From Candidatus Aenigmatarchaeum sp. (GTDB lineage Archaea; Nanobdellota; Nanobdellia; Pacearchaeales; GW2011-AR1), in NCBI GenBank assembly GCA_020724205.1, contig DYHK01000012.1, positions 1-12,530 of the forward strand: DNA of 12,530 nt, written 5' to 3'. A program made the translations under genes and the position numbers. How positions within the stretch are numbered: position 1 is the stretch's first letter; every line of letters begins with the position of its first letter. The notes under the pieces were generated by a model. That model worked only from the letters and a program-made list of their open reading frames with translations, was not told the DNA's origin and searched no databases. Of the stretch, positions 1 through 5,633 are shown piece by piece.

Positions 1-2
1 TT

Positions 3-185
3 TATATTAATACTGCTCAGGAGTTTGATGGGAGTGATGCTGGCGCTGTTCCTGATGAGGCTGTTTCTTGGGGTAAGTTAAAATCTGGAAAAGATTTAGA
101 GAGTGTAAAAGTATATGGTGATGCTACTATTTTATTTCCAATAGTTGTTGCTGAGAGTTTTGCTAAGAAGCAAATATTTCCTTAA
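3..185 (+). CDS. C-terminal end of an unrecognised protein (5' end outside window)
   Basis: Frame 3 is open from the window edge to a TAA at 183-185 and gives 60 residues. The fragment is mixed and soluble-looking: an acidic, Ala/Gly-rich start, then [20 protein letters not shown] and a short hydrophobic strand [13 protein letters not shown] do not recognise the family. The balanced composition and absence of stops suggest a genuine gene end. Its last 23 bases overlap the 3' end of the convergent membrane-protein gene on the other strand, which is plausible in a compact genome. Function cannot be assigned from this fragment. Confidence 0.6.
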   Translation, partial: YINTAQEFDGSDAGAVPDEAVSWGKLKSGKDLESVKVYGDATILFPIVVAESFAKKQIFP

Positions 186-939
186 CTTTTTTATTAAATA
201 AGAGGTAAATTGGAATTATTAGTAGGATAATCCCTATAACCATTGCAGTTAGCTCAATATCTCTAAAATCGCTATTAGTAAATAATGGCAATGCATATGC
301 TATTATAAAAGATATACATCCTACACTTGAAAGTATTATATAAGTTAACCGAGCCCAGTTCTTTCTTTTTCCTAAAAATAAATTTAATAGTGTAAACCCT
401 ACCACTACCATTGTTAAAATAAGCATCATTGGAATCCAACCTAAATCTGGAAATCCTTCACTAAACTTATTTTTTAATTCAAATAAGAGATATATAAGTA
501 TAATAAAAGATACAATATAATTGAAAACATAAATCATTTTAAGAGGTAATGGAAAAGTAATTAACTCTCTTCTTTGGATTTTCACTTGCTTTTTAGTTTC
601 TTCTTTTTTCTTTAAAGACATAATACTGGAAGTTAATAGCAAGATTGTAGAAATAACGCAAGGTATGCTTCCTATAGCTCCTGTGATCATTAATCCTGCA
701 CCTAATTTTACTTTTTTTCTTACAATAAATGCTCCAATAATACCAATAATAGAAAAAATCATAGGTATTGAAACTAGTAATAAACTAGGCCAAAATGAAA
801 GAAGTGTTATATCATTTGTATTATGGGTTAATCCTACTCCAATCATAACAATAACCAGAAAAATATAACCTAATCCAATTATAACTCCTAGAATTCCTCC
901 AATTAATCCTAAAACAAACTCTAGTTCCCTTTCTTTCAT
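163..939 (-). CDS. Polytopic membrane protein, DUF4064-like N-terminus
   Basis: This 258-residue protein has about seven hydrophobic segments (roughly residues 7-35, 48-70, 80-108, 133-155, 168-190, 197-218 and 228-247). A basic stretch ([15 protein letters not shown], about residues 110-124) separates a three-helix N-terminal half from a four-helix C-terminal half. The opening [17 protein letters not shown] resembles DUF4064 membrane proteins, by memory only; the C-terminal half is not recognised. The start is supported by a TATA-like element centred about 26 bases upstream (958-970). It runs tail to tail with the partial gene at the window start and overlaps it by 23 bases. No catalytic motif is visible, so the role at the membrane is unknown. 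Confidence 0.75.
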   Translation of the reverse strand: MKERELEFVLGLIGGILGVIIGLGYIFLVIVMIGVGLTHNTNDITLLSFWPSLLLVSIPMIFSIIGIIGAFIVRKKVKLGAGLMITGAIGSIPCVISTILLLTSSIMSLKKKEETKKQVKIQRRELITFPLPLKMIYVFNYIVSFIILIYLLFELKNKFSEGFPDLGWIPMMLILTMVVVGFTLLNLFLGKRKNWARLTYIILSSVGCISFIIAYALPLFTNSDFRDIELTAMVIGIILLIIPIYLLFNKKVKEIFAS

Positions 940-957
940 TAATAAATTAGTTTAAAA

Positions 958-970
958 GTGTTTAAAATAC
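958..970 (-). promoter_or_regulatory. TATA-like promoter of the DUF4064-like gene
   Basis: On the minus strand the site reads GTATTTTAAACAC, with TTTTAAA centred about 26 bases before the ATG at 939. This spacing fits a leaderless archaeal transcript. A second TTTTAAA lies closer to the start and is badly spaced. Confidence 0.5.
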
Positions 971-991
971 TTTTCTAGGAAGTGAGAAAGT

Positions 992-1006
992 AAAAAAATA
1001 AAAAAA
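992..1006 (-). terminator. Poly-T tracts downstream of the 1020-1529 gene
   Basis: Two runs of seven T on the minus strand, separated by one A, lie just past the stop codon of the minus-strand gene ending at 1020. Oligo-T runs without a strong hairpin are the usual intrinsic termination signal in archaea. Confidence 0.5.
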
Positions 1007-1019
1007 TAAATTTATAGAT

Positions 1020-1529
1020 TTAATTTGCCTTCACTCTATTTTTAAAATCATATACTCTTTCATCAAGTTTTAGGTGTTTATACTGGGAATGTTGTGATAG
1101 GTCTTCTGAGGTTTTATCTATTACTTGAGCTCCCATCTCGCTTGCTAATTTTCTTCCAGTTTGCAATGCTTTATTGTAAGCAACCTTATCTGCTCCTTTC
1201 AAACTTAAACTATAACCTACATATTCTGCATTAGGTCCATACTGTTCAGCATGAGCTCTTTTAATGATATATCCTAAAAGAGGAGCTTCTCTCACAAAAA
1301 ATTCTATTGGTGCTGTCATTGTATGGCCTCCTCCTAGACTAGATCTTGCTACAGCCATATTTCTTTCATGTATTTCATCTTCTGATGGCTCATTTGCAAG
1401 ATAGATTCCATAAGCAGGAGGTTTTCCTACTGTTAGACTATTCCCGCTTGACATCATTCTTACTTGAATGACTTTTGCTCCTTCTTGCTTTAAATGGTCT
1501 AGCCATTCTCTGTATTTTATTTTTTTCAT
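1020..1529 (-). CDS. Conserved-looking soluble protein of unknown function, divergent from trmB-like gene
   Basis: This 169-residue protein has no signal peptide or membrane segment. Visible features are an early basic helix (KKIKYREWLDHLKQEG), a segment rich in small residues (SSGNSLTVGKPPAYGIYLANEP, about residues 27-48), a Gly-rich stretch SSLGGGHTMTAP (about residues 63-74), and a mixed alpha/beta C-terminal half. I do not recognise the family. A GAGGT Shine-Dalgarno-like site lies three bases before the ATG, one of the few in the window, and a TATA element (1552-1559) lies about 26 bases upstream. The gene is divergent from the TrmB regulator across 56 bases containing an inverted-repeat operator, so it is the best candidate for that regulator's target (inference). 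The two T7 tracts at 992-1006 probably end its transcript. Confidence 0.75.
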   Translation of the reverse strand: MKKIKYREWLDHLKQEGAKVIQVRMMSSGNSLTVGKPPAYGIYLANEPSEDEIHERNMAVARSSLGGGHTMTAPIEFFVREAPLLGYIIKRAHAEQYGPNAEYVGYSLSLKGADKVAYNKALQTGRKLASEMGAQVIDKTSEDLSQHSQYKHLKLDERVYDFKNRVKAN

Positions 1530-1551
1530 AAAACCTCTTCATTTAAGATAG

Positions 1552-1559
1552 ATTTAAAT
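1552..1559. promoter_or_regulatory. Shared palindromic TATA element of divergent promoters
   Basis: ATTTAAAT is its own reverse complement. Its centre is about 30 bases from the plus-strand ATG at 1586 and about 26 bases from the minus-strand ATG at 1529. One element could therefore position TBP for both divergent genes. Confidence 0.5.
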
Positions 1560-1587
1560 ATTTATCCTACCAAATAGTAGGATAAAT
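1560..1587. promoter_or_regulatory. Inverted-repeat operator, probable TrmB-type site
   Basis: The arms ATTTATCCTAC (1560-1570) and GTAGGATAAAT (1577-1587) are perfect 11-bp reverse complements separated by CAAATA. The site starts at the edge of the TATA element and ends inside the ATG of the TrmB-family gene. Binding there should block that gene's transcription start (inferred autorepression). Relative to the divergent gene the same site lies upstream of the TATA element. Confidence 0.65.
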
Positions 1588-2317
1588 GGATATAGGAATT
1601 TTAGAAGATCTTGGATTAACGCATACTGAAATTAAGGTTTATCTTACTCTACTTGAATTAGGTACTTCAAGTGCTGGAAGAATACTTGAAAAATCACGAC
1701 TTCCTAATTCAACTGTCCATAGAGATTTGAATTCTTTAATTGCAAAGGGAGTAATTAGTTATATTTTAGAGGGAAAAAGAAAAATTTACCAAGCTAGTGA
1801 TCCTGAGAATTTTTATAGATTTATTGAGGATAAGAAAGAGAAGTTTACTGAGATACTTCCAGAATTAAAAAAGAAACAATCCTTTTCTAACTCTCAGGAG
1901 AATGCTACTATTTATAGGGGTATTAAAGGAATAAAAGAAGTATATAATATATTGATAATTTCTAAGGGTAAGGAATATTTGACTTTTGGTGGAGGTCCTC
2001 CGACTGAAAAACTTATGGGTTTAACATGGTGGTTAAATCTTCACAATAGAAGAATTGCAAATAAGCTTCCTTCAAGACAAGTGTTTGATGAATCTGTTAG
2101 AAGTATTGGTGGGAGAGATATTGAAAAGAAAAAACTTACTGACATCAGATACCTTGCTAAGGAATTTGCACAATTTCAAGAAACAGTTATAGTTGGAGAT
2201 TATGTTGCAATAGCAGTTTTTACAGAAAATCCTTATGCTTTTCTAATAAAAGATAAGTATGTTGCAGAGGGTTATAGAAAACACTTTGAAGTTTTATGGA
2301 AGCAGGCTAAGAAGTGA
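1586..2317 (+). CDS. TrmB-family transcriptional regulator
   Basis: This 243-residue protein has an N-terminal winged helix-turn-helix (about residues 6-72) with the TrmB hallmark LGLTHTEIKVYLTLLELG, then a recognition region (RLPNSTVHRDLNSLIAKGVI) and a wing ending in KRKIYQAS. A charged linker helix (about residues 75-100) resembles the dimerisation coil of the family, and the remaining residues form an effector-like domain. TrmB proteins are archaeal regulators that often sense sugars, but no sugar-specific residues can be identified here. The start lies about 30 bases after a TATA element and the ATG is covered by a perfect inverted repeat, suggesting a leaderless, self-regulated gene. 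It is divergent from the unknown gene at 1020-1529, its likely target. Confidence 0.85.
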   Translation: MDIGILEDLGLTHTEIKVYLTLLELGTSSAGRILEKSRLPNSTVHRDLNSLIAKGVISYILEGKRKIYQASDPENFYRFIEDKKEKFTEILPELKKKQSFSNSQENATIYRGIKGIKEVYNILIISKGKEYLTFGGGPPTEKLMGLTWWLNLHNRRIANKLPSRQVFDESVRSIGGRDIEKKKLTDIRYLAKEFAQFQETVIVGDYVAIAVFTENPYAFLIKDKYVAEGYRKHFEVLWKQAKK

Positions 2318-2370
2318 TTAATCTGGAAAACCTATTTTATAACCTGTTAGGTAGTTATCACTTAATAACC

Positions 2371-2378
2371 TATATAAA
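2371..2378 (+). promoter_or_regulatory. TATA box of the DedA-family gene
   Basis: TATATAAA is centred about 29 bases before the ATG at 2403, consistent with a leaderless start. Several AACCT/AGGT motifs crowd the 40 bases upstream of it (about 2330-2370), as partial inverted repeats. Confidence 0.6.
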
Positions 2379-2402
2379 CATAAATTATCTTTTACAGCTG
2401 AA

Positions 2403-3053
2403 ATGGTATCGGATTTAAGCTTGTGGCTTAGTAGTTTTGTTGAAGCAGTTGTAGAGCTTGTTTCTAACCTGGGATATTTTGGAGTATTTATATTAATGAG
2501 TATTGAGAGTTCTTTTATCCCATTTCCAAGTGAAGTGATTTTACTTCCTGCAGGAGTTCTAGTGGTTAGGGGAGAGATGAGTTTTATTCTTGTTTTAATT
2601 GCCTCTATTCTTGGAAGTATTGTTGGAGCTCTTGTAAATTACTACTTGGCTCTGCATCTTGGAAGAAGAGTTATTGACAAGCTTGTGAGTAAGTATGGTA
2701 GCTTTGTTTTAATTGATCACGAGAAGCTTCAGAGAGCTGACAACTATTTTAAAAACCATGGAGAGATAACTACTTTCGTTGGAAGATTAATACCTGTTAT
2801 AAGACAGCTGATTTCAATACCTGCTGGATTTTCTAGAATGAATTTGTTTAAGTTCTGTTTATACACTGCAATTGGAGCAGGAATATGGAGCTTTATATTA
2901 ATTTATTTAGGTTATTTGTATGGGGATAATATAAAACTTATTAATGAGAATCTTCATATAATAACTCCTGTTGTTTTAGTCCTTTGTGTTGTTTTAGTTA
3001 TTGTATATGTAATTTTTAAGAGAAGAAAAAAGCAGAAGAAGTTATATTTATAA
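2403..3053 (+). CDS. DedA-family membrane protein (SNARE-associated/VTT domain)
   Basis: This 216-residue integral membrane protein carries the two DedA signatures: ESSFIPFPSE at residues 35-44 and GRLIPVIRQLISIPAG at about residues 127-142. Both contain the acidic and arginine residues that sit in the re-entrant loops of this superfamily. Hydrophobic helices follow at about residues 60-85, 150-172 and 185-205, and the tail is very basic (FKRRKKQKK), placing it in the cytoplasm. Several bacterial DedA proteins move lipid carriers or phospholipids across the membrane and support proton-motive-force balance; a lipid scramblase or flippase role here is inferred from family membership. It has its own TATA box at 2371-2378. 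Confidence 0.88.
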   Translation: MVSDLSLWLSSFVEAVVELVSNLGYFGVFILMSIESSFIPFPSEVILLPAGVLVVRGEMSFILVLIASILGSIVGALVNYYLALHLGRRVIDKLVSKYGSFVLIDHEKLQRADNYFKNHGEITTFVGRLIPVIRQLISIPAGFSRMNLFKFCLYTAIGAGIWSFILIYLGYLYGDNIKLINENLHIITPVVLVLCVVLVIVYVIFKRRKKQKKLYL

Positions 3054-3055
3054 AA
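3047..3055 (+). promoter_or_regulatory. TATA box of the six-cysteine membrane protein gene
   Basis: TTTATAAAA overlaps the TAA stop of the DedA gene and is centred about 30 bases before the ATG at 3081. Further TATATA runs nearer the start are too close to serve as the TATA box. Confidence 0.45.
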
Positions 3056-3080
3056 TAAACTTTTTTATATATTATATAAA

Positions 3081-3524
3081 ATGGGTGTAAAGGGATTTTT
3101 TGCTGTGCTTGGAATTATATTTCTTATTATAATTTTAGTCTTAGTAGTTGGGGGTTTTCTAGCCTATAATTATTATAGTATTAGTGTAGCAAGTGTGTGC
3201 ATTCACGAGTATACTACAAAAGCGCCTGTTACATGTTCTTCTGTAGATCAGTGTGCTGATTTTTTTTATTCAAATAATATAAATGAGTCTAATATTCCAA
3301 GTGAGCTACAGGGAAAGATTAGGGTTCTTGTTGATGAGATAAGCTCGTGTAATCAAGAAGGTTTATGTGAGTTTAGCAATTTTTCATTAGTAAAAAATAA
3401 GGGAGTTGTTAAAGATCAGTTTGGAGAGGGAATAAGTTTGGTTGAAAGTTGTGACGGGAGAGAGATTAGTATTGATTTAAAGGCTAAAGAGGCTTTAACT
3501 ATTGTTAAGAATTCTAGGCAATAA
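3081..3524 (+). CDS. Membrane-anchored six-cysteine extracytoplasmic protein, function unknown
   Basis: This 147-residue protein has a short basic N-terminus and one strongly hydrophobic helix at about residues 6-30 (FFAVLGIIFLIIILVLVVGG), acting as signal anchor. The following domain of about 115 residues should face the outside. That domain contains exactly six cysteines (40, 52, 58, 90, 96, 124), consistent with three disulfides. There is no CxxC active site, so it looks more like a substrate of oxidative folding than an oxidoreductase. I do not recognise the family. It sits 27 bases downstream of the DedA gene and about 50 bases upstream of thioredoxin, and a DsbA-type oxidase lies a few kilobases away, which suits a disulfide-bonded product (inference). 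Confidence 0.75.
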   Translation: MGVKGFFAVLGIIFLIIILVLVVGGFLAYNYYSISVASVCIHEYTTKAPVTCSSVDQCADFFYSNNINESNIPSELQGKIRVLVDEISSCNQEGLCEFSNFSLVKNKGVVKDQFGEGISLVESCDGREISIDLKAKEALTIVKNSRQ

Positions 3525-3544
3525 ATAAGCTTTCTTTCATTAGA

Positions 3545-3552
3545 TTTATATA
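3545..3552 (+). promoter_or_regulatory. TATA box of the thioredoxin gene
   Basis: TTTATATA is centred about 25 bases before the ATG at 3574, the expected spacing for a leaderless archaeal transcript. Confidence 0.6.
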
Positions 3553-3573
3553 TTACTAATTTTAACTATTCTT

Positions 3574-3909
3574 ATGGCAGGAAAACATATTGTTGAGGTA
3601 AGCGATTCTAGTTTTGATAAAGAAGTTATTGAAAAATCAAAAAAGGTTCCAGTAGTTGTAGACTTCTGGGCTGAGTGGTGTGGGCCTTGTAGATTTTTAG
3701 GACCTGTACTTGAAAAGCTATCTAGTGAGTATGAGGGAAAGTTTATCTTAGCTAAGCTTGATGTTGATGGAAATACTGAGAAAGCGCAGGAGTATGATAT
3801 TTCTAGTATTCCTAGTGTTAAGATGTTTAAGGATGGAGAGGTTATTGCTGAATTTTTAGGTGCTATACCTGAATCCCAAGTTAGGAAGTGGTTAGAATCT
3901 AACTTATAA
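3574..3909 (+). CDS. trxA: Thioredoxin
   Basis: This 111-residue protein has the canonical thioredoxin layout: a beta strand VPVVVDFWAEWCGPC with the redox-active Cys pair at residues 36 and 39, a helix after it, DVDGN at 63-67, and the cis-proline loop SSIPSVKMF with Pro at residue 80. KDGE and a Gly-containing strand (FLGA) complete the fold. It is a cytoplasmic disulfide reductase; the electron donor is unknown because no thioredoxin reductase is in the window. No signal peptide is present. It lies just downstream of the six-cysteine membrane protein but has its own TATA box. The repeat array after its stop contains T6 tracts that could terminate it. Confidence 0.95.
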   Translation: MAGKHIVEVSDSSFDKEVIEKSKKVPVVVDFWAEWCGPCRFLGPVLEKLSSEYEGKFILAKLDVDGNTEKAQEYDISSIPSVKMFKDGEVIAEFLGAIPESQVRKWLESNL

Positions 3910-3916
3910 TAAGGTG

Positions 3917-4044
3917 TTTTATAAAAGCATTTTTTATCTCTAATCTGTGTAAATTAAAAAATGAAGGTTTTATAATAGGTTTTATAAAAGCATTTTTTAT
4001 CTAATTTATAGAAAATGAAAGGTTTATAAAAGCATTTTTTATCT
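3917..4044 (+). repeat. Three-copy repeat with TATA-like and T6 elements
   Basis: A 22-mer beginning TTTATAAAAGC and ending TTTTTTATCT is repeated exactly at 3918-3939, 3981-4002 and 4023-4044. Copies are 63 and 42 bases apart. Copies 2 and 3 remain alike afterwards (AATTTATA), and a partial GGTTTTATAA lies at about 3966-3975. Each unit contains a TATA-like box (TTTATAAAA), a T6 run and short complementary arms (ATAAAA/TTTTAT). The array fills the space between thioredoxin and the eL41-like gene. It may stack terminators, promoters, or both. Confidence 0.8.
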
Positions 4045-4046
4045 AA

Positions 4047-4057
4047 TTTATATAAAC
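4047..4057 (+). promoter_or_regulatory. TATA box of the eL41-like gene
   Basis: TTTATATAAAC, directly after the third repeat unit, is centred about 25 bases before the ATG at 4076. It favours that start over the internal ATG at 4115. Confidence 0.55.
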
Positions 4058-4075
4058 AAAAATATTCTTTAAAAT

Positions 4076-4192
4076 ATGAAAAGATCAAGCAGGCGTTGGA
4101 AGAAGAAGAATCAGATGAGATGGAAGTGGCAGAGAAAGAAGCTTAGAAAGTCGAAGCAGCTTAGAAAGGTAAGAAGAGCTAGATCTAAGTAA
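4076..4192 (+). CDS. rpl41e: Large ribosomal subunit protein eL41-like (very small, basic)
   Basis: An ORF of 38 codons plus TAA encodes an extremely basic protein with Lys/Arg at more than half of positions and no acidic residues. Its last 25 residues begin MRWKWQRKKLRK and end RRARSK. They line up without gaps with the 25-residue eL41 pattern as I remember it (MRAKWRKKR...RSK), sharing the MR-KW start, spaced basic residues and RSK end. eL41 is a tiny rRNA-binding helix of the large subunit, found in eukaryotes and some archaea. An extra 13 residues (MKRSSRRWKKKNQ) precede the usual start. The TATA box at 4047-4057 supports 4076 as a leaderless start; the alternative ATG at 4115 gives the canonical 25 residues. 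Genes this short are easily missed by automatic annotation. Confidence 0.78.
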   Translation: MKRSSRRWKKKNQMRWKWQRKKLRKSKQLRKVRRARSK

Positions 4193-4194
4193 AG

Positions 4195-4203
4195 CTTAAA
4201 AGG
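4195..4203 (+). promoter_or_regulatory. TATA-like element upstream of the 4224-4568 gene
   Basis: CTTAAAAGG is centred about 25 bases before the ATG at 4224 and begins only three bases after the eL41-like stop codon. Confidence 0.4.
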
Positions 4204-4223
4204 ATAGAGATTTAGAATTCTTT

Positions 4224-4568
4224 ATGAAAAATCAGACAGAAGAGAGACCAATACAACAATTTGAATTTAGAGATTGGTGTGATATTTCAGATAGTAGAGA
4301 TGACTTGATAAGTCTTTTACATGAATTTGAAGGTAAGCTGTTAGTCCCTGATAAGTTAAATATTGGGGTGAGGATTACTTCTGTTAATTATGAATCAGAC
4401 CCTTTAGAAGTGAATATAGAGGCCTTTCCCTTTACTGATCCTAGTATTAAGGTTATAGAAACTTATTTTCCCACTAATGGAGATATGTTATATAGATGTA
4501 CTTTTTATTTACTTGAGGGAATCATTGCTAAATTTAAGAAAACTTATCCCGATTGTATAACTTATTAA
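4224..4568 (+). CDS. Hypothetical acidic protein, function unknown
   Basis: This 114-residue soluble, acidic protein has no signal peptide or membrane segment. An N-terminal acidic helix (FRDWCDISDSRDDLISLLHEFEGK, about residues 15-38) is followed by an apparent beta-rich middle (LNIGVRITSVNYESDPLEVNIEAFPF, about residues 45-70) and a C-terminal helix (LYRCTFYLLEGIIAKFKKTYPD). It has three cysteines (19, 91, 110) with no metal-site spacing. I do not recognise the family. It lies between the eL41-like gene and the clamp-loader operon with its own weak TATA-like element, so the neighbours do not define its role. The regular codon pattern and length make it a credible gene. Confidence 0.65.
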   Translation: MKNQTEERPIQQFEFRDWCDISDSRDDLISLLHEFEGKLLVPDKLNIGVRITSVNYESDPLEVNIEAFPFTDPSIKVIETYFPTNGDMLYRCTFYLLEGIIAKFKKTYPDCITY

Positions 4569-4605
4569 TCTCAACTCCTTTACTTATCAATTAGAGTATA
4601 GTAAT

Positions 4606-4615
4606 CTTTTTATAT
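4606..4615 (+). promoter_or_regulatory. TATA box of the RFC operon
   Basis: CTTTTTATAT is centred about 25 bases before the ATG at 4636. A GGGGG run touches the ATG directly and is too close to be a normal Shine-Dalgarno site. Confidence 0.5.
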
Positions 4616-4635
4616 GAACTCAAATTATCTGGGGG

Positions 4636-5595
4636 ATGGAGAGTGAGATTTGGACTGAGAAATATCGTCCTTCTAAATTTGAGGATATTGTAGGTCAGGA
4701 TGATATTATAAAGCGTGTTAAGTCTCTTGTTAATTCTATGAATATTCCTCATCTGTTATTTGCAGGACCTGCAGGAGTTGGGAAGTCAACTCTGGCTCTG
4801 GTTGTTGTAAGGGAGTTATTTGGGAGTGCCTGGAAGGATAATTACTTGGAGCTTAATGCTAGTGATGAGAGAGGAATTGATGTTGTAAGACAGAAGGTAA
4901 AGGATTTTGCTAGGACAAAGGCAATCTCAAAAGTACCATTTAAGGTTATCTTTCTTGATGAGGCAGATGCTCTAACTAATGAGGCTCAAAATGCTTTAAG
5001 AAGAACTATGGAGAATTATACTTCAAACTGTAGATTTATTTTAAGTTGTAATTATTCTAGCAAGATAATTGATCCTATACAATCAAGATGTGCTGTTTTC
5101 AGATTTAAGCTAATGGAGAAAAAGGATATTGATAAGATTGTAAAGAAGATTTCCTTAAATGAGAAGATCCAGATTCATGAGAAGGCTGTAGAGGCCTTAT
5201 TTGAGACTAGTGAGGGAGACTGCAGAAGGGTTATTAATTTATTGCAGACAACTGCTTCTATAAGCAATAATATAACTCCTGATCTGATTGAGATAATGGT
5301 TCCGAGTGCTAAGCCAAATGATATTAAGGTTGTTTTAGAGTATGCACTATCTGGAGATTTTATTAATTCAAAGAATAAGCTTTTAGATATTATGTTGAGA
5401 GAGAGTATTTCTGGATCAGATATAATTAAGGCTATACAGAAAGAGATATGGAATCTTAATATTGAGCCTGAACTAAAGGTTAAACTTACTGAGAGAACAG
5501 GAGAGATTGAGTTTAGATTAGTTGAGGGAAGCGACGAGTTTATTCAGTTAGAGTCTTTAATTGCTAGTTTTATATTAGCTGGAAGAGGGAAGTAG
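4636..5595 (+). CDS. rfcS: Replication factor C small subunit (clamp loader)
   Basis: This 319-residue AAA+ ATPase has the full RFC signature set: the N-terminal box WTEKYRPSKFEDIVGQ (6-21), Walker A GPAGVGKST (44-52), LNASDERG (73-80), Walker B VIFLDEAD (104-111), a sensor-1 region (FILSCNYSSKI), and the SRC arginine-finger motif at 150-152. The length is typical for archaeal RfcS and there is no intein, although RFC genes are frequent intein hosts. It works with RfcL to open the PCNA sliding clamp and load it on primed DNA. The large-subunit gene follows after 38 bases, so the pair is almost certainly one operon, driven by the TATA box at 4606-4615. Confidence 0.96.
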   Translation: MESEIWTEKYRPSKFEDIVGQDDIIKRVKSLVNSMNIPHLLFAGPAGVGKSTLALVVVRELFGSAWKDNYLELNASDERGIDVVRQKVKDFARTKAISKVPFKVIFLDEADALTNEAQNALRRTMENYTSNCRFILSCNYSSKIIDPIQSRCAVFRFKLMEKKDIDKIVKKISLNEKIQIHEKAVEALFETSEGDCRRVINLLQTTASISNNITPDLIEIMVPSAKPNDIKVVLEYALSGDFINSKNKLLDIMLRESISGSDIIKAIQKEIWNLNIEPELKVKLTERTGEIEFRLVEGSDEFIQLESLIASFILAGRGK

Positions 5596-5633
5596 ATTTT
5601 TATTGAAAAATATAAATTAAAGAGGTTTGAAAA

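Noticed and set aside
665..868. Plus-strand ORF of 67 codons inside the DUF4064-like gene
   Set aside because: It is antisense to a convincing membrane protein, has Pro/Ile-rich nonsense composition and no promoter; it is a shadow frame.
3917..4044. The repeat array as a small CRISPR
   Set aside because: There are only three copies, with unequal spacing, the spacers share sequence with each other, and no cas gene is near; tandem duplication fits better.
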